Of a stretch of 43,594 nt of DNA, positions 35,122 through 43,594 are shown one piece after another. Origin of the DNA: Pectinatus cerevisiiphilus (lineage in GTDB: Bacteria; Bacillota; Negativicutes; Selenomonadales; Selenomonadaceae). The DNA is taken from the NCBI RefSeq assembly GCF_004341685.1, contig NZ_SMAA01000018.1, forward strand, positions 1-43,594, written 5' to 3'. The translations under genes were made by a program, and so were the position numbers. The number at the start of each line of letters is the position of its first letter. Within the stretch, counting starts at the first letter, position 1. The notes below the pieces were generated by a model. The model saw only the letters and a list, made by a program, of their open reading frames with translations. It had not been told where the DNA came from and searched no databases.

Positions 35122-35168
35122 CTAGCAAGAGGAAAAACAACAGTATAACCCTTCAACTGTTAAAAATC

Positions 35169-35197
35169 TTGTTAAAGCTTACAATTTGCGTTATACT
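35169..35197 (+). promoter_or_regulatory. upstream promoter of secA (P1)
   Basis: TTGTTA (35169-35174), 17-base spacer, TATACT (35192-35197). Confidence 0.6.
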
Positions 35198-35201
35198 GTT
35201 T

Positions 35202-35230
35202 TTGACTTATGAATGATTGTCTGTTAGAAT
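35202..35230 (+). promoter_or_regulatory. downstream promoter of secA (P2)
   Basis: TTGACT (35202-35207), 17-base spacer, TAGAAT (35225-35230). Its -35 begins only 5 bases after the -10 of P1, so the two are tandem and could not be occupied at once. Leader length is about 80 bases. Confidence 0.72.
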
Positions 35231-35319
35231 TTTATATGGTCTGTTTGCAAAGGATATTATAGCCGCATCCATCGGCAATTTAAATATTTTGTTTCTATTA
35301 TAAATAAGAGGTGACATAT

Positions 35320-37842
35320 TTGTTTGGTTTTTTAAAAACTTTACTTGGTGATAATAATGAAAAAGAAATAAAACGTATGCGTGGCATTGTTGAACGAATA
35401 AATGCACTGGAACCGGAATATAAAAAGATGAGTGACGGTTCTTTATGCGGTAATACGGCAAAATTTAAGGAACGTATAGCTAATGGCGAAGCACTTGATT
35501 CTATTTTACCGGAAGCTTTTGCCGTAGTACGTGAGGCTTCTCGGCGGACTTTGGCTATGCGGCATTTTGATGTCCAGTTGATCGGTGGTATTTGCCTGCA
35601 CGAAGGGAAAATAGCTGAAATGAAAACTGGTGAAGGTAAAACTTTGGTGGCTACTGCACCTGTATATTTGAATGCCTTATCACAAAAAGGTGTACATATG
35701 GTAACGGTAAATGATTATCTTGCTAAACGTGATAGCGAATGGATGGGACGTCTCTACCGGACACTTGGCCTGTCTGTCGGTCTTGTCACTCATGATATGG
35801 ATTTTGCTGAACGTAAGTTTGCTTATAATTGCGATGTTACCTTTGGTACCAATAATGAATTTGGGTTTGATTATCTGCGTGACAATATGGTAATAAGTAA
35901 AGATCAAATGGTACAGCGGGATCTCCATTATGCGATTGTCGATGAAGTTGATAGTATACTCATAGATGAAGCGCGTACTCCGCTTATTATTTCTGGACCG
36001 GGCAGCAAATCGACGAACATGTATTCCATTATGGCAAAAGCTGTAGCACCTTTAAAAGAGGGTGAGGATTATACACTTAATGAAAAGGAAAAGACCGTAT
36101 CGCCTTTAGAGTCAGCTGTTACTAAAGTAGAAAAAGCTCTTAATATAGATAATCTGTACGATACTGCCAATATAGAAATGTCACATTGTTTTACGCAGGC
36201 ATTGCGTGCCAAGGCAATGATGAAACGCGACCGGGATTATGTTGTCCGCGACAATGAGATTATCATTGTTGATGAATTTACAGGCCGTCTTATGGTCGGC
36301 AGACGTTATTCTGATGGTTTACATCAGGCTATTGAAGCAAAAGAAAATGTAAAAATACAGCGTGAGTCCCAGACTTTAGCAACTATTACATTTCAGAATT
36401 ATTTTCGTATGTATGCTAAATTATCTGGTATGACAGGTACTGCTAAAACTGAAGAAGACGAATTTATAAAAATATATAAATTACCAGTTATTGTCGTGCC
36501 TACAAATAAACCAGTTAAACGTACTGATTTTCCTGATGTTATCTATAAAACCAAGAAGGCAAAATTCAAGGCTGTCGTAAATGCCATCAAGGATTATCAT
36601 GCTAAAAAACAGCCGGTACTTGTAGGGACTACATCTATTGTGCAGTCAGAAGAATTGAGCGACCTTTTAAAGAAAGCACATATTCCCCATAATGTTTTGA
36701 ATGCTAAGCATCATGAAATGGAAGCACAAATAATTGCGGATGCCGGTCAGGCAGGCGCAGTGACGATTGCTACCAATATGGCTGGCCGTGGTACTGATAT
36801 TACGCTTGGTGATGGTGTGGCTGCCAATGGAGGCTTGCATATAATTGGCACAGAACGCCATGAATCACGCCGTATTGACAATCAGTTGCGTGGCCGTGCT
36901 GGACGTCAGGGAGATCCAGGCTCTTCAAGATTTTATTTATCCTTAGAAGATGATTTGATGCGCCTGTTTGGTTCTGATAATATTGCCAATATAATGGATA
37001 AACTTGGCATGGGTGAGAATGATCCTATCGAACATAAACTGGTTACCCGTTCTATTGAACAAGCCCAGAAAAAAGTGGAAGCACGTAACTTTGATATTCG
37101 TAAACATGTTCTGGAATATGATGATGTTATGAATCAACAGCGCGAAGTTATATACAGTCAGCGCCGTAAAGTCCTTGTTGGTGACAATTTAAAAGAAAAT
37201 ATACTCGATATGGTGCATGATGTTATCAAACATGAAATGGATGTGTTCGCTAACGAAAAAGTATATCCTGAAGAATGGAACATACAAGGACTTATTGATG
37301 ATGCTGAAAAAGTGTATGCACCAAAGGACGCGCTCACCAAGGATAAACTCGAAAGTATGAGTCGGGATGAGTTGGAAAATTATCTGTACAAGACCGCTGA
37401 TACCACTTATAATGAACGTGAAAAACTGTTTGGTGAAGACAATATGCGTGAACTGGAAAGAATTGTCATGCTTAAGGTTGTTGACAGCAAGTGGATGGAA
37501 CATCTTGATGAAATGGATATGATACGTGAAGGTATTGGACTGCGTGCGTATGGCCAGAAAAATCCTCTTGTAGAATATAAAATAGAAGCTTATGATATGT
37601 TCCAAGCGATGATAAACAGTATTCAGGAAGACATCGTTAAATTAATGTATCGAGTAAATATCGTACGTCAGGAACAACCGCCTTTGGAAGATCATCTGAA
37701 GGGCGCTACTATTTCGCACGGCACAGAAGAAATGCCAGATAAGAAGAAACCGGTAGTGAAGAAAGATACTGTCGGCAGAAATGATCCTTGTCCGTGCGGC
37801 AGTGGGAAAAAATATAAAAATTGTTGTGGTAGAAATAAATAA
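35320..37842 (+). CDS. secA: preprotein translocase ATPase SecA
   Basis: An 840-residue motor driving secretion through SecYEG. Present in order: Walker A MKTGEGKT (about 101-108), VNDYLAKRD, the [12 protein letters not shown] Walker B block, preprotein cross-linking domain, [33 protein letters not shown], the helical scaffold, and the C-terminal zinc SEC-C motif [15 protein letters not shown] that binds SecB or ribosomes. The usual SecA start (M-F/L-G-F-L) corresponds to TTG at 35320 preceded by AGAGGTGA; GTG at 35311 lies inside that site and is rejected. prfB follows 23 bases downstream. Confidence 0.97.
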   Translation: MFGFLKTLLGDNNEKEIKRMRGIVERINALEPEYKKMSDGSLCGNTAKFKERIANGEALDSILPEAFAVVREASRRTLAMRHFDVQLIGGICLHEGKIAEMKTGEGKTLVATAPVYLNALSQKGVHMVTVNDYLAKRDSEWMGRLYRTLGLSVGLVTHDMDFAERKFAYNCDVTFGTNNEFGFDYLRDNMVISKDQMVQRDLHYAIVDEVDSILIDEARTPLIISGPGSKSTNMYSIMAKAVAPLKEGEDYTLNEKEKTVSPLESAVTKVEKALNIDNLYDTANIEMSHCFTQALRAKAMMKRDRDYVVRDNEIIIVDEFTGRLMVGRRYSDGLHQAIEAKENVKIQRESQTLATITFQNYFRMYAKLSGMTGTAKTEEDEFIKIYKLPVIVVPTNKPVKRTDFPDVIYKTKKAKFKAVVNAIKDYHAKKQPVLVGTTSIVQSEELSDLLKKAHIPHNVLNAKHHEMEAQIIADAGQAGAVTIATNMAGRGTDITLGDGVAANGGLHIIGTERHESRRIDNQLRGRAGRQGDPGSSRFYLSLEDDLMRLFGSDNIANIMDKLGMGENDPIEHKLVTRSIEQAQKKVEARNFDIRKHVLEYDDVMNQQREVIYSQRRKVLVGDNLKENILDMVHDVIKHEMDVFANEKVYPEEWNIQGLIDDAEKVYAPKDALTKDKLESMSRDELENYLYKTADTTYNEREKLFGEDNMRELERIVMLKVVDSKWMEHLDEMDMIREGIGLRAYGQKNPLVEYKIEAYDMFQAMINSIQEDIVKLMYRVNIVRQEQPPLEDHLKGATISHGTEEMPDKKKPVVKKDTVGRNDPCPCGSGKKYKNCCGRNK

Positions 37843-37865
37843 TTACTTTTAGGGATGTGAATGCA

Positions 37866-38973
37866 GTGTTAGAAGATTTACGAGTTACTATAGTCGACTT
37901 AAAGAAAAAACTGGATGAAATGGGGGCTTCACTTTGACGTCGCCCATAAAAAAGAGAAAATAGCTGAACTGGAATATAAAATGGGTGAACCGGCTTTTTG
38001 GGATGATTCTGAAAAAGCCCAGAAGGTATCTACTGAACTGAATGTGTTAAAAGACGGTGTTGATCGTTATCAAGGTATGCTCGATAAATATGAGGATATG
38101 CATCTGCTTTGGGAGATGGGTACAGAAGATAAGGACGAATCAGTCTGCGGTGATGTAGAAAAAGAAATTAATGAGATACGCAAGCAAATAGAAAAATTAG
38201 AACTTGAGATATTATTATCAGGAAGATATGATGCCAATAATGCTATTTTGACACTTCATGCTGGAGCTGGTGGTACAGAAGCACAGGATTGGACGCAAAT
38301 GCTTTTGCGCATGTATGGCCGCTGGGCAGAAAAAAATAAATTCAGTGTGGAAACGGTGGATTTGCTGCCAGGTGATGAAGCAGGTGTGAAATCGGTTACG
38401 TTGGTGATAAAGGGACATAATGCATATGGCTATCTTAAATCGGAGAAGGGGGTACACCGCTTAGTGCGTATTTCTCCGTTTGATGCTAATGCCCGTCGTC
38501 ATACTTCCTTTTCGGCATGCGATGTAATGCCGGAAATAGATGATAATGTGGATCTTGATATCAATATGGCAGATGTGCGCGTTGATACCTATAGAGCAAG
38601 TGGCGCCGGTGGACAGCATATCAATAAAACAGATTCAGCAGTCCGGATGACGCATATACCAACAGGTGTTGTAGCGCAATGCCAGAATCAACGTTCTCAG
38701 CTACAAAACAGGGAACAATGTCTCAAACTTTTGCGTGCTCGTCTTTTCGAATTGGAAACACAAAAAAAAGAAGCTGAACTTGCTAAATTAGAAGGCGAAC
38801 AACAAAAGATTGAATGGGGCAGCCAAATTCGTTCATATGTATTTCATCCTTATAATCTTGTGAAGGATCATCGTACTAATGTTGAAACGAGCGATACACA
38901 AGGTGTAATGGATGGTAATATTAATTTGTTTATAGAAAGCTATCTGCGCGCTAAAGCAAACAAGCAGCTGTAA
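37866..38973 (+). CDS. prfB: peptide chain release factor 2, programmed +1 frameshift
   Basis: RF2 recognises UAA and UGA. Its mRNA is read in two frames: GTG at 37866 opens 23 codons (MLEDLRVTIVDLKKKLDEMG then ASL) to an in-frame TGA at 37935. A +1 slip on CTT T continues at 37936 (DVAHKKEKIAELEY) for 345 more residues, giving 368 in total. The anticodon-like SPF tripeptide (ISPFDANARR) and the catalytic GGQ (GAGGQHINK) are present. Because RF2 itself terminates at UGA, low RF2 raises frameshifting: autoregulation known from E. coli. AGGG is 11 bases before the GTG. A terminator-like structure follows at 38994. Confidence 0.96.
37922..37938 (+). promoter_or_regulatory. prfB +1 frameshift signal
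   Basis: GGGGG (37922-37926), a Shine-Dalgarno-like element, then CTTCA, then the slip codon CTT (37932-37934) followed by TGA C (37935-37938). CUU UGA C is the classic slip site. The classic E. coli spacing between AGGGGG and CUU is three bases; here five, which is unusual. Confidence 0.88.
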
Positions 38974-38993
38974 TGCTGTTTGTATAATGACTG

Positions 38994-39056
38994 CTGACCT
39001 GAGAAGTTTGCAATGACTGTCTTTGGAAAATGAAAGAGAGTCTAATTCCAGGTCAG
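38994..39056 (+). terminator. branched hairpin after prfB
   Basis: CTGACCTG (38994-39001) pairs with CAGGTCAG (39049-39056), enclosing GACTGTCTTT (39015-39024) paired with AAAGAGAGTC (39033-39042). A T-rich tract (39063-39075) follows a few bases later. It looks like a terminator or a processing structure. Confidence 0.5.
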
Positions 39057-39117
39057 TTGCTGTATTTTATTTTATAATGATGACGGTAGCATACTTTGCT
39101 ATTGCTGGGTGATAAAA

Positions 39118-39804
39118 TTGCGTAAAATTTTAGTTATTGTTTCATCCCTAATAATACTTGCAACTGTATTGACTAGTTTGGTTTTACCTAACTATGTTTC
39201 CTACACGATATATAATTATTTGAAGAATGATATGCATGCCCGTAACATACAAGGTGAAGTGCAAACTCATCCGCCTTTCATGATAGCTGATGGGAAGATC
39301 GACAGGGTCTATTATAAAGCTGATGCTGCCCTTATCGGTCAGACGGAAGTGCATGATTTGTTGTTGACGGGTGATAAACTGTATATAGATATGCCTGACC
39401 TCTTACAGCAGCGTTTTACAGTCGATAAGGCAGAAGATATTGCTTTATCTTGTACTATTGATGAAAAATCTCTTGAACGCTTGTTACTGCAAAAAATAAC
39501 ACGTTTGCACAGCGCCACTGTCCTTATAACGCCTCAACTCGTGACAGTAACAGCGAATATTCCAATATTGGATAATAATATTGCGGCAAATATGACTGGT
39601 TCGATATATACTGCGGATGGAAATATTTATTTTAAAATTGCTGAATTCAACGTAGAAAATACCTTATTAGGAAAAATCAGTTTGAACACGCAGGACGCGA
39701 TAATGCTGCTTGATAAAAATAAGTTACCTTTTGGTGCAAGAATCGATTCCGTTACACAGGAAAATAATCAAATATCCATTAAAGCAAGTGCTCACAAAGA
39801 ATAG
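39118..39804 (+). CDS. DUF2993 (LmeA-like) phospholipid-binding protein
   Basis: A 228-residue protein with an N-terminal hydrophobic segment (about 2-25: KILVIVSSLIILATVLTSLV), probably an uncleaved anchor or signal peptide, then a beta-rich extracytoplasmic domain. The pattern (VQTHPPFMIADGKIDRVYYK, DLLLTGDKLYID, FTVDKAEDIALSCTIDEKSL, TANIPILDNNI) matches the DUF2993/LmeA family of lipid-binding tubular folds. TTG at 39118 after GGGTGA fits the family start; GTG at 39109 overlaps that site. It lies just upstream of the DUF5693 and csaB genes, placing it in an envelope operon; the exact lipid is unknown. Confidence 0.82.
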   Translation: MRKILVIVSSLIILATVLTSLVLPNYVSYTIYNYLKNDMHARNIQGEVQTHPPFMIADGKIDRVYYKADAALIGQTEVHDLLLTGDKLYIDMPDLLQQRFTVDKAEDIALSCTIDEKSLERLLLQKITRLHSATVLITPQLVTVTANIPILDNNIAANMTGSIYTADGNIYFKIAEFNVENTLLGKISLNTQDAIMLLDKNKLPFGARIDSVTQENNQISIKASAHKE

Positions 39805-39821
39805 ATAAGGTGGGAAAAATT

Positions 39822-41882
39822 TTGAAGGTTTTCAATTATAACCGCTGGTTTATACTGCTGATTGCAATAGGTCTTGTTGCTGGGTTGGTAATAAGTTTTC
39901 AGCGTCATCGTGTAGAAAATGACAATATGACTGTAGAGCTAGCTCTTGATTATGAAGATTTATTAAAATTAGCAGAAAATGAGGGGCTGCCGCCGTCTGA
40001 GGTGCTTGCTGAAGCAAAAGAAGCAGGAATAACATCACTAGCAGTCTACGAAACTACGTTCAAAAAATTGAATGAAAACGGAAAAGCTGCGGCAACACCA
40101 GGCAGTGTGCTTTTACAGCGTTATCATAATGGCTCCCTTACAGATCCTGATTGGGTAGCCTTAGTCCAAGCTGGCAAAATAGTTGGTACGGAAGTTTATG
40201 TAACTGGCAATGACCCACAGACTTTTAAGGAAGTAAAAGAAGATCTCCTTTTGCGTCTTGGTGACCAGCGTGTTCAATCAATGCATGTTGGCAGTAATGA
40301 AGTTCTTGCGGTTAAAACTAATTATGAAGATTTTCTAAAAATTAATTTAGGCATGCCAACAGATGAAATGAAAGCTGCGAACGATGCCGGTTTTTATGTA
40401 ATAGCTCGCCCTAGCAATTATACTGATGTCACTAAAGGGCAAATAGATGCTGTTTTTGATAGATTAGACGGTATTAAGGTATCTGAGATTATCTTTTCTG
40501 GTCCACAAACTTTGGGTGCACCTGATTTGCTGGAATATACCATTCAAAAGATGAAACAGCGTAATATTACACTAGGGATGATTGAAAATGTTTCCCAGCT
40601 GCAGTTCTATCCGCAGGATGGCCTTACAGATATTGCACAGGGACTCGATTATAAGGCAGCACGTCTTTATACTATCCCTAAAGATGAACAGCCTAAATTG
40701 AAGTTGGCTGATGCAGTAGAACGCTGGAGTAATACTGATGAAGAAAGAAATATTCGCATAGATCTCTTGCGTCCATATGAAAAACCTGCCACAGGTCTTT
40801 CTGTGATGCAAACTAATATAAAATATTTCGCCGATACGAAAAATAAATTGGAAAATAAAGGCTTTACAGTAGGCCCTGCCAGCAGTTTTGAAATATATAA
40901 TGGCAGCCAGATTCTACGAATACTCATGATGGCAGGAGTTTGTGCAGCTGGTGTGCTCTACTTATCCTTAGTTATTCCAAACTTTAAACTTAAGCATCAA
41001 TACATTTTATTTATAATAGCTGCAGTAGTATGTATACTTCCATTGGCTATGGGACATGGTAATAAAATTCGTGTTCTGGGTGCTTTTGCGGCGGCTAACC
41101 TTTTCCCCGCCTTGGCGATGATCTATTTGTTGGACAGGATTAAAACCATGAAGCGCAGCAAGAATCTTCCCTTTAAACGTGTAATAGCATCTTGTTTTGT
41201 TTCCATAATCATTACAAGCATTATTTCGCTAATAGGGGCAGCATACTTGTCTGGTATATTATCTGATGTCCGCTATTTCCTTGAAATAGAAATATTTAGA
41301 GGAATTAAACTTACCTTTGTACTGCCTATGATTTTGGTAGGGATTGCATTATGCCAGAGATTTAATGTCTTTGACGACAATAATCCATTGGTACCAATGG
41401 CATTCTTAGATCAGTTGAAACATTTCTTAAATATGAAAATACTTGTAAAAACACTAATAATTTTTGCGGCCTTGGCTTTAGCCCTAGTGGTATTTATTGA
41501 ACGCTCTGGGCATACTGCCGGATTCCCGGTACCAGGCATTGAATTGAAAATACGTGCTCTTTTAGAAAGAACATTTTTTGCTAGACCACGCTCAAAAGAA
41601 TTGTTCATTGGCCATCCTGCATTTTTTATTATGATCATGGCATGGCTTAGAAAATGGCCTGTATTTGTTTTCGGTATACTGGTTTTTGCCGCAACTATTG
41701 GACAGGGCTCAATGGTTGAAACCTTTGCCCATATGCGGACACCTGTATACATGTCATTGTCTCGTGGAATCAATGGCGTTGTCCTCGGAGCTTTGTTAGG
41801 TTTTGTAGCGCTAGTGATAATAGAGCTTTGGAGACATTTTTCTTCCTCATTAGAGAGGAGGAAAAATGCCGGGCATGAGTAG
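39822..41882 (+). CDS. DUF5693 family membrane protein
   Basis: A 686-residue DUF5693 protein, function unknown, found beside csaB in Firmicutes. An N-terminal anchor helix (about 6-27) precedes a roughly 330-residue soluble domain with an alpha/beta character (MTVELALDYEDLLKLAENEG; AKEAGITSLAVYETTF; LGMPTDEMKAANDAGFYVIA). The C-terminal ~310 residues hold about eight membrane helices. It probably exposes its soluble domain outside the cell. TTG at 39822 follows AAGGTGGG; GTG at 39810 overlaps that site. Its end overlaps csaB by 17 bases (41866-41882), so both are translated from one mRNA. Its likely role is in surface polysaccharide pyruvylation or export, inferred only from context. Confidence 0.83.
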   Translation: MKVFNYNRWFILLIAIGLVAGLVISFQRHRVENDNMTVELALDYEDLLKLAENEGLPPSEVLAEAKEAGITSLAVYETTFKKLNENGKAAATPGSVLLQRYHNGSLTDPDWVALVQAGKIVGTEVYVTGNDPQTFKEVKEDLLLRLGDQRVQSMHVGSNEVLAVKTNYEDFLKINLGMPTDEMKAANDAGFYVIARPSNYTDVTKGQIDAVFDRLDGIKVSEIIFSGPQTLGAPDLLEYTIQKMKQRNITLGMIENVSQLQFYPQDGLTDIAQGLDYKAARLYTIPKDEQPKLKLADAVERWSNTDEERNIRIDLLRPYEKPATGLSVMQTNIKYFADTKNKLENKGFTVGPASSFEIYNGSQILRILMMAGVCAAGVLYLSLVIPNFKLKHQYILFIIAAVVCILPLAMGHGNKIRVLGAFAAANLFPALAMIYLLDRIKTMKRSKNLPFKRVIASCFVSIIITSIISLIGAAYLSGILSDVRYFLEIEIFRGIKLTFVLPMILVGIALCQRFNVFDDNNPLVPMAFLDQLKHFLNMKILVKTLIIFAALALALVVFIERSGHTAGFPVPGIELKIRALLERTFFARPRSKELFIGHPAFFIMIMAWLRKWPVFVFGILVFAATIGQGSMVETFAHMRTPVYMSLSRGINGVVLGALLGFVALVIIELWRHFSSSLERRKNAGHE

Positions 41883-42984
41883 TATTGTAGTTTCAGGATA
41901 TTATGGTTCAAAAAATGCCGGCGATGAAGCGATGCTTGCAGCAATGCTGGAAGTTTTTACAGACCTTGATCCTAAAATAAAATTCACTGTTATATCGACA
42001 AATCCAGTTGATACTGCGAAGCGGCATGGTGTAAAATCGATAAATTGGTTAAATATTTTTGCCATCTTAAAGGCCTTAAAAAATGCTGATTTATTGATAA
42101 GCGGCGGCGGCAGTCTTTTGCAAAATGTAACCAGTGGGCGTAGCTTGTATTACTACATGGGAATACTTTTTTTATCGGTTTTAGTGAGAACACCTATTAT
42201 GCTTTATGCACAGGGAATTGGTCCTGTTTTCGGTTGGTTACCACGCAAACTTATGTGTTGGTTTGGTAACCATGCAAAACTTATTACAGTAAGAGATAAA
42301 GAATCTTTAACCGAATTGGAACAGATGCATATTTCTAAGCCTTTAATAAAAGTAACAGCAGATCCTGTGCTGGCAATTCATTCTGTTGACAAAAATATTG
42401 GCAGGCATATTTTATCAGAAAATAAAGTTCCGCATACAAAACCAATAGTGGGTATCTGTGCAAGAGAATGGCGCGGCTTGTTGCACTATAAAAAGGTTTT
42501 AGCTGATATCTCCGATAGAATTACGGAAACCTTTGGTGTACAGATTGTATTCATACCGATGCAATTTCCTGAAGATGTCAGAGTAGCAGAAAAAATAGCG
42601 GCGTATATGAAATCTACCCCTATATTACTCAACGATGAATATACTACAAGTGAACTTTTATCAATAACAGGCAATTTGGATATGTTAATTTCAATTAGAC
42701 TGCATGCATTGATATTTGCCGGTGTTATGGGCGTTCCTATGATAGGGATGTCCTATGATCCTAAAGTAGATAGATTTTTAAATTCTATTGGCGAAAAAGC
42801 AGCTGGTAATTTAGAACAGACGACTGCAGATGATATCTTTACCCAATTTGCCACCAAATGGAATAATAAGGATAAAGTAAAAGAAGTAAATGGGCAACGT
42901 TTAGCAGAACTCCGTAGAGCCGCTTCTAGCAATGCAGAAATGGCATTGGATTTGATAAGGAATGATCGTATTTCAAAACATTAA
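41866..42984 (+). CDS. csaB: polysaccharide pyruvyl transferase CsaB
   Basis: A 372-residue polysaccharide pyruvyl transferase (PF04230). In Bacillus, CsaB adds ketal pyruvate to a cell-wall polysaccharide so that S-layer homology domains can bind. Here GYYGSKNAGDEAM, LISGGGSLLQN, YAQGIGPVFG, RDKESL, SIRLHALIFAG and MGVPMIGMSYDPKV are all present. GAGGAGG lies 4 bases before ATG, and the gene overlaps DUF5693 by 17 bases. Negativicutes carry outer-membrane-anchoring SLH proteins; in Selenomonas and Veillonella relatives, the wall ligand reported is polyaminated peptidoglycan. How this CsaB fits is not settled by the sequence. Confidence 0.9.
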   Translation: MPGMSSIVVSGYYGSKNAGDEAMLAAMLEVFTDLDPKIKFTVISTNPVDTAKRHGVKSINWLNIFAILKALKNADLLISGGGSLLQNVTSGRSLYYYMGILFLSVLVRTPIMLYAQGIGPVFGWLPRKLMCWFGNHAKLITVRDKESLTELEQMHISKPLIKVTADPVLAIHSVDKNIGRHILSENKVPHTKPIVGICAREWRGLLHYKKVLADISDRITETFGVQIVFIPMQFPEDVRVAEKIAAYMKSTPILLNDEYTTSELLSITGNLDMLISIRLHALIFAGVMGVPMIGMSYDPKVDRFLNSIGEKAAGNLEQTTADDIFTQFATKWNNKDKVKEVNGQRLAELRRAASSNAEMALDLIRNDRISKH

Positions 42985-43198
42985 TAATTGATAACTGAAA
43001 TTAGTTTTTAGTCGATTGTTAAAATAAATAAGATCATAGTTTGACATTGTAAAATGATTACCTAGTCTTTTTTTAGGAATTTTAGTTAATAATTATTTTA
43101 GTGATATAGTAATATTTCCGTATAATTTTGGGTAATGTGACCAATTTAAGATAAATATTTACTAAATTAATTTTTATAAAATATAAATCAATAAATGC
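42985..43198. other. AT-rich gap after csaB
   Basis: About 210 bases, very AT-rich. A weak CCTA/TAGG hairpin with a T-rich loop lies near 43061-43077, and one TTGACA occurs at 43042 without a matching -10. I see no gene or strong terminator. Confidence 0.35.
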
Positions 43199-43227
43199 TT
43201 GCATTTTATTAATTTATACTCTATAAT
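43199..43227 (+). promoter_or_regulatory. promoter of tRNA-Lys
   Basis: TTGCAT (43199-43204), 17-base spacer, TATAAT (43222-43227), 21 bases before the tRNA. Confidence 0.8.
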
Positions 43228-43248
43228 AGGTAAAGTGCTTATGGAACT

Positions 43249-43324
43249 GACTCACTAGCTCAATTGGTAGAGCATCTGACTCTTAATCAGCAGGTTCGGG
43301 GTTCGATTCCCCGGTGGGTCACCA
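43249..43324 (+). tRNA. tRNA-Lys (CTT)
   Basis: A 76-base cloverleaf with acceptor GACTCAC/GTGGGTC (one G-T pair), anticodon loop CTCTTAA (CTT), GTTCGATTCC T-arm and encoded CCA. The first anticodon-stem pair (27-43) is T opposite C. The following sequence resembles an integration scar. Confidence 0.96.
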
Positions 43325-43357
43325 ATAATGACAATACTTTCAGCAGTTTGGCTTGAT

Positions 43358-43399
43358 TTGTCACAAGATTCATGGGAGCAAATTGGGAGCAAACTTAGA
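43358..43399 (+). pseudogene. possible 3' remnant of a tyrosine integrase next to tRNA-Lys
   Basis: One frame here reads FVTRFMGANWEQT followed by TAG, with a stop (TGA) just upstream and no room for a start. Endings of the GANWEQ type occur, to my recollection, at the C-terminus of integrases whose attachment site is in a tRNA 3' end; only a tail would remain. Very short, so this is a pattern-based guess. A competing frame from ATG 43328 gives a 27-residue peptide. Confidence 0.25.
43373..43393. repeat. tandem TGGGAGCAAA repeat beside tRNA-Lys
   Basis: TGGGAGCAAA occurs twice (43373-43382 and 43384-43393), separated by one base. Short direct repeats of this kind near tRNA 3' ends can be arm-type or core sites of integrases; here there is no intact integrase. 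Confidence 0.5.
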
Positions 43400-43410
43400 A
43401 CTTTAAGATA

Positions 43411-43439
43411 AACCGGTAGGAATTCCTACTGGTTTTTTT
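43411..43439 (+). terminator. intrinsic terminator after tRNA-Lys
   Basis: AACCGGTAGG (43411-43420), AATT loop, CCTACTGGTT (43425-43434; one G-T pair), T-run to 43439. Confidence 0.88.
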
Positions 43440-43594
43440 GTTATGCAAAAAGGTCTATCGTTAATGGTTAGGGTTATGAAAAATTCAAGATAGTACAAGG
43501 TAAGCGCAAAATAAAACAGTGGCTGTAAAATATACCCTAAACATGAGATAATTCCTTTAGAGTTTTCAGAGCAGGTCGAAAAACTCGAAAAAAT
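43440..43594. other. unassigned right end of the window
   Basis: The last 155 bases hold several short open stretches: a minus-strand frame open to the window edge, and a plus-strand one reading KIYPKHEIIPLEFSEQVEKL with no start codon. Neither has a ribosome binding site or a recognisable product. It may be the edge of a degenerate mobile element. Confidence 0.25.

Overview
The window is AT-rich chromosomal DNA with strong AGGAGG-type ribosome binding sites and sigma-A-like promoters. It looks like a strictly anaerobic, low-GC member of the Negativicutes (Selenomonadaceae-like; Pectinatus/Megamonas-type organisms are the kind I have in mind, but I cannot name a genus from sequence alone). 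The reasons are: desulfoferrodoxin; the carboxynorspermidine polyamine route; the siroheme-decarboxylase pair AhbA/AhbB; a GlnRS; and the secA-prfB-DUF2993-DUF5693-csaB run, alongside ordinary Firmicute gene order such as ywiB-argS-rpoE-pyrG and tig-clpP-clpX-lon-engB. No rRNA, CRISPR array, intact insertion sequence or prophage is present.

Layout. 1-8.6 kb: desulfoferrodoxin (minus), two overlapping DUF445 membrane genes, carboxynorspermidine dehydrogenase and decarboxylase, two uncharacterised genes overlapping the decarboxylase end, then a LexA-like (HTH + S24 peptidase) regulator divergent from a previously uncalled 48-aa gene across an operator-like region. 8.8-10.8 kb: a zinc-ribbon membrane protein and a TetR regulator. 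10.8-14.6 kb: a complete minus-strand fruRKA fructose operon with three 10-bp operator repeats over its promoter. 14.8-17.8 kb: a small wHTH-like protein, an HD hydrolase and glnS. 17.9-18.3 kb: three tRNA-Asn plus one CAT tRNA. 18.3-23.8 kb: a DUF2156 protein (apparent ATT start), DUF1934, argS, a tail-less rpoE, pyrG. 23.8-25.1 kb: a CorC/HlyC-type membrane protein on the minus strand. 25.2-25.5 kb: three tRNA-Gly. 25.6-32.2 kb: proteostasis block tig, clpP, clpX, lon, then engB. lon is split by a one-base frame change in a run of seven A. 32.3-35.0 kb: ahbA, ahbB, an aminotransferase and a small protein resembling DnaA domain I. 35.2-43.0 kb: secA, prfB (with its programmed +1 frameshift), then a cell-envelope cluster ending in csaB. 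43.2-43.6 kb: tRNA-Lys followed by what may be a mobile-element scar.

How the genes work together. Most of the window is housekeeping: translation (GlnRS, ArgRS, RF2, tRNAs), protein quality control (trigger factor, ClpXP, Lon), secretion (SecA), nucleotide synthesis (PyrG) and envelope biogenesis (CsaB group). Regulated accessory functions are fructose uptake (PTS IIABC and 1-phosphofructokinase under FruR), polyamine synthesis and a probable stress switch (S24 repressor plus 48-aa gene). The points most worth a second look are the lon frameshift, the divergent 48-aa gene and its operators, the DnaA-domain-I-like protein, the atypically spaced prfB frameshift site, the FruR operator and the ATT start.
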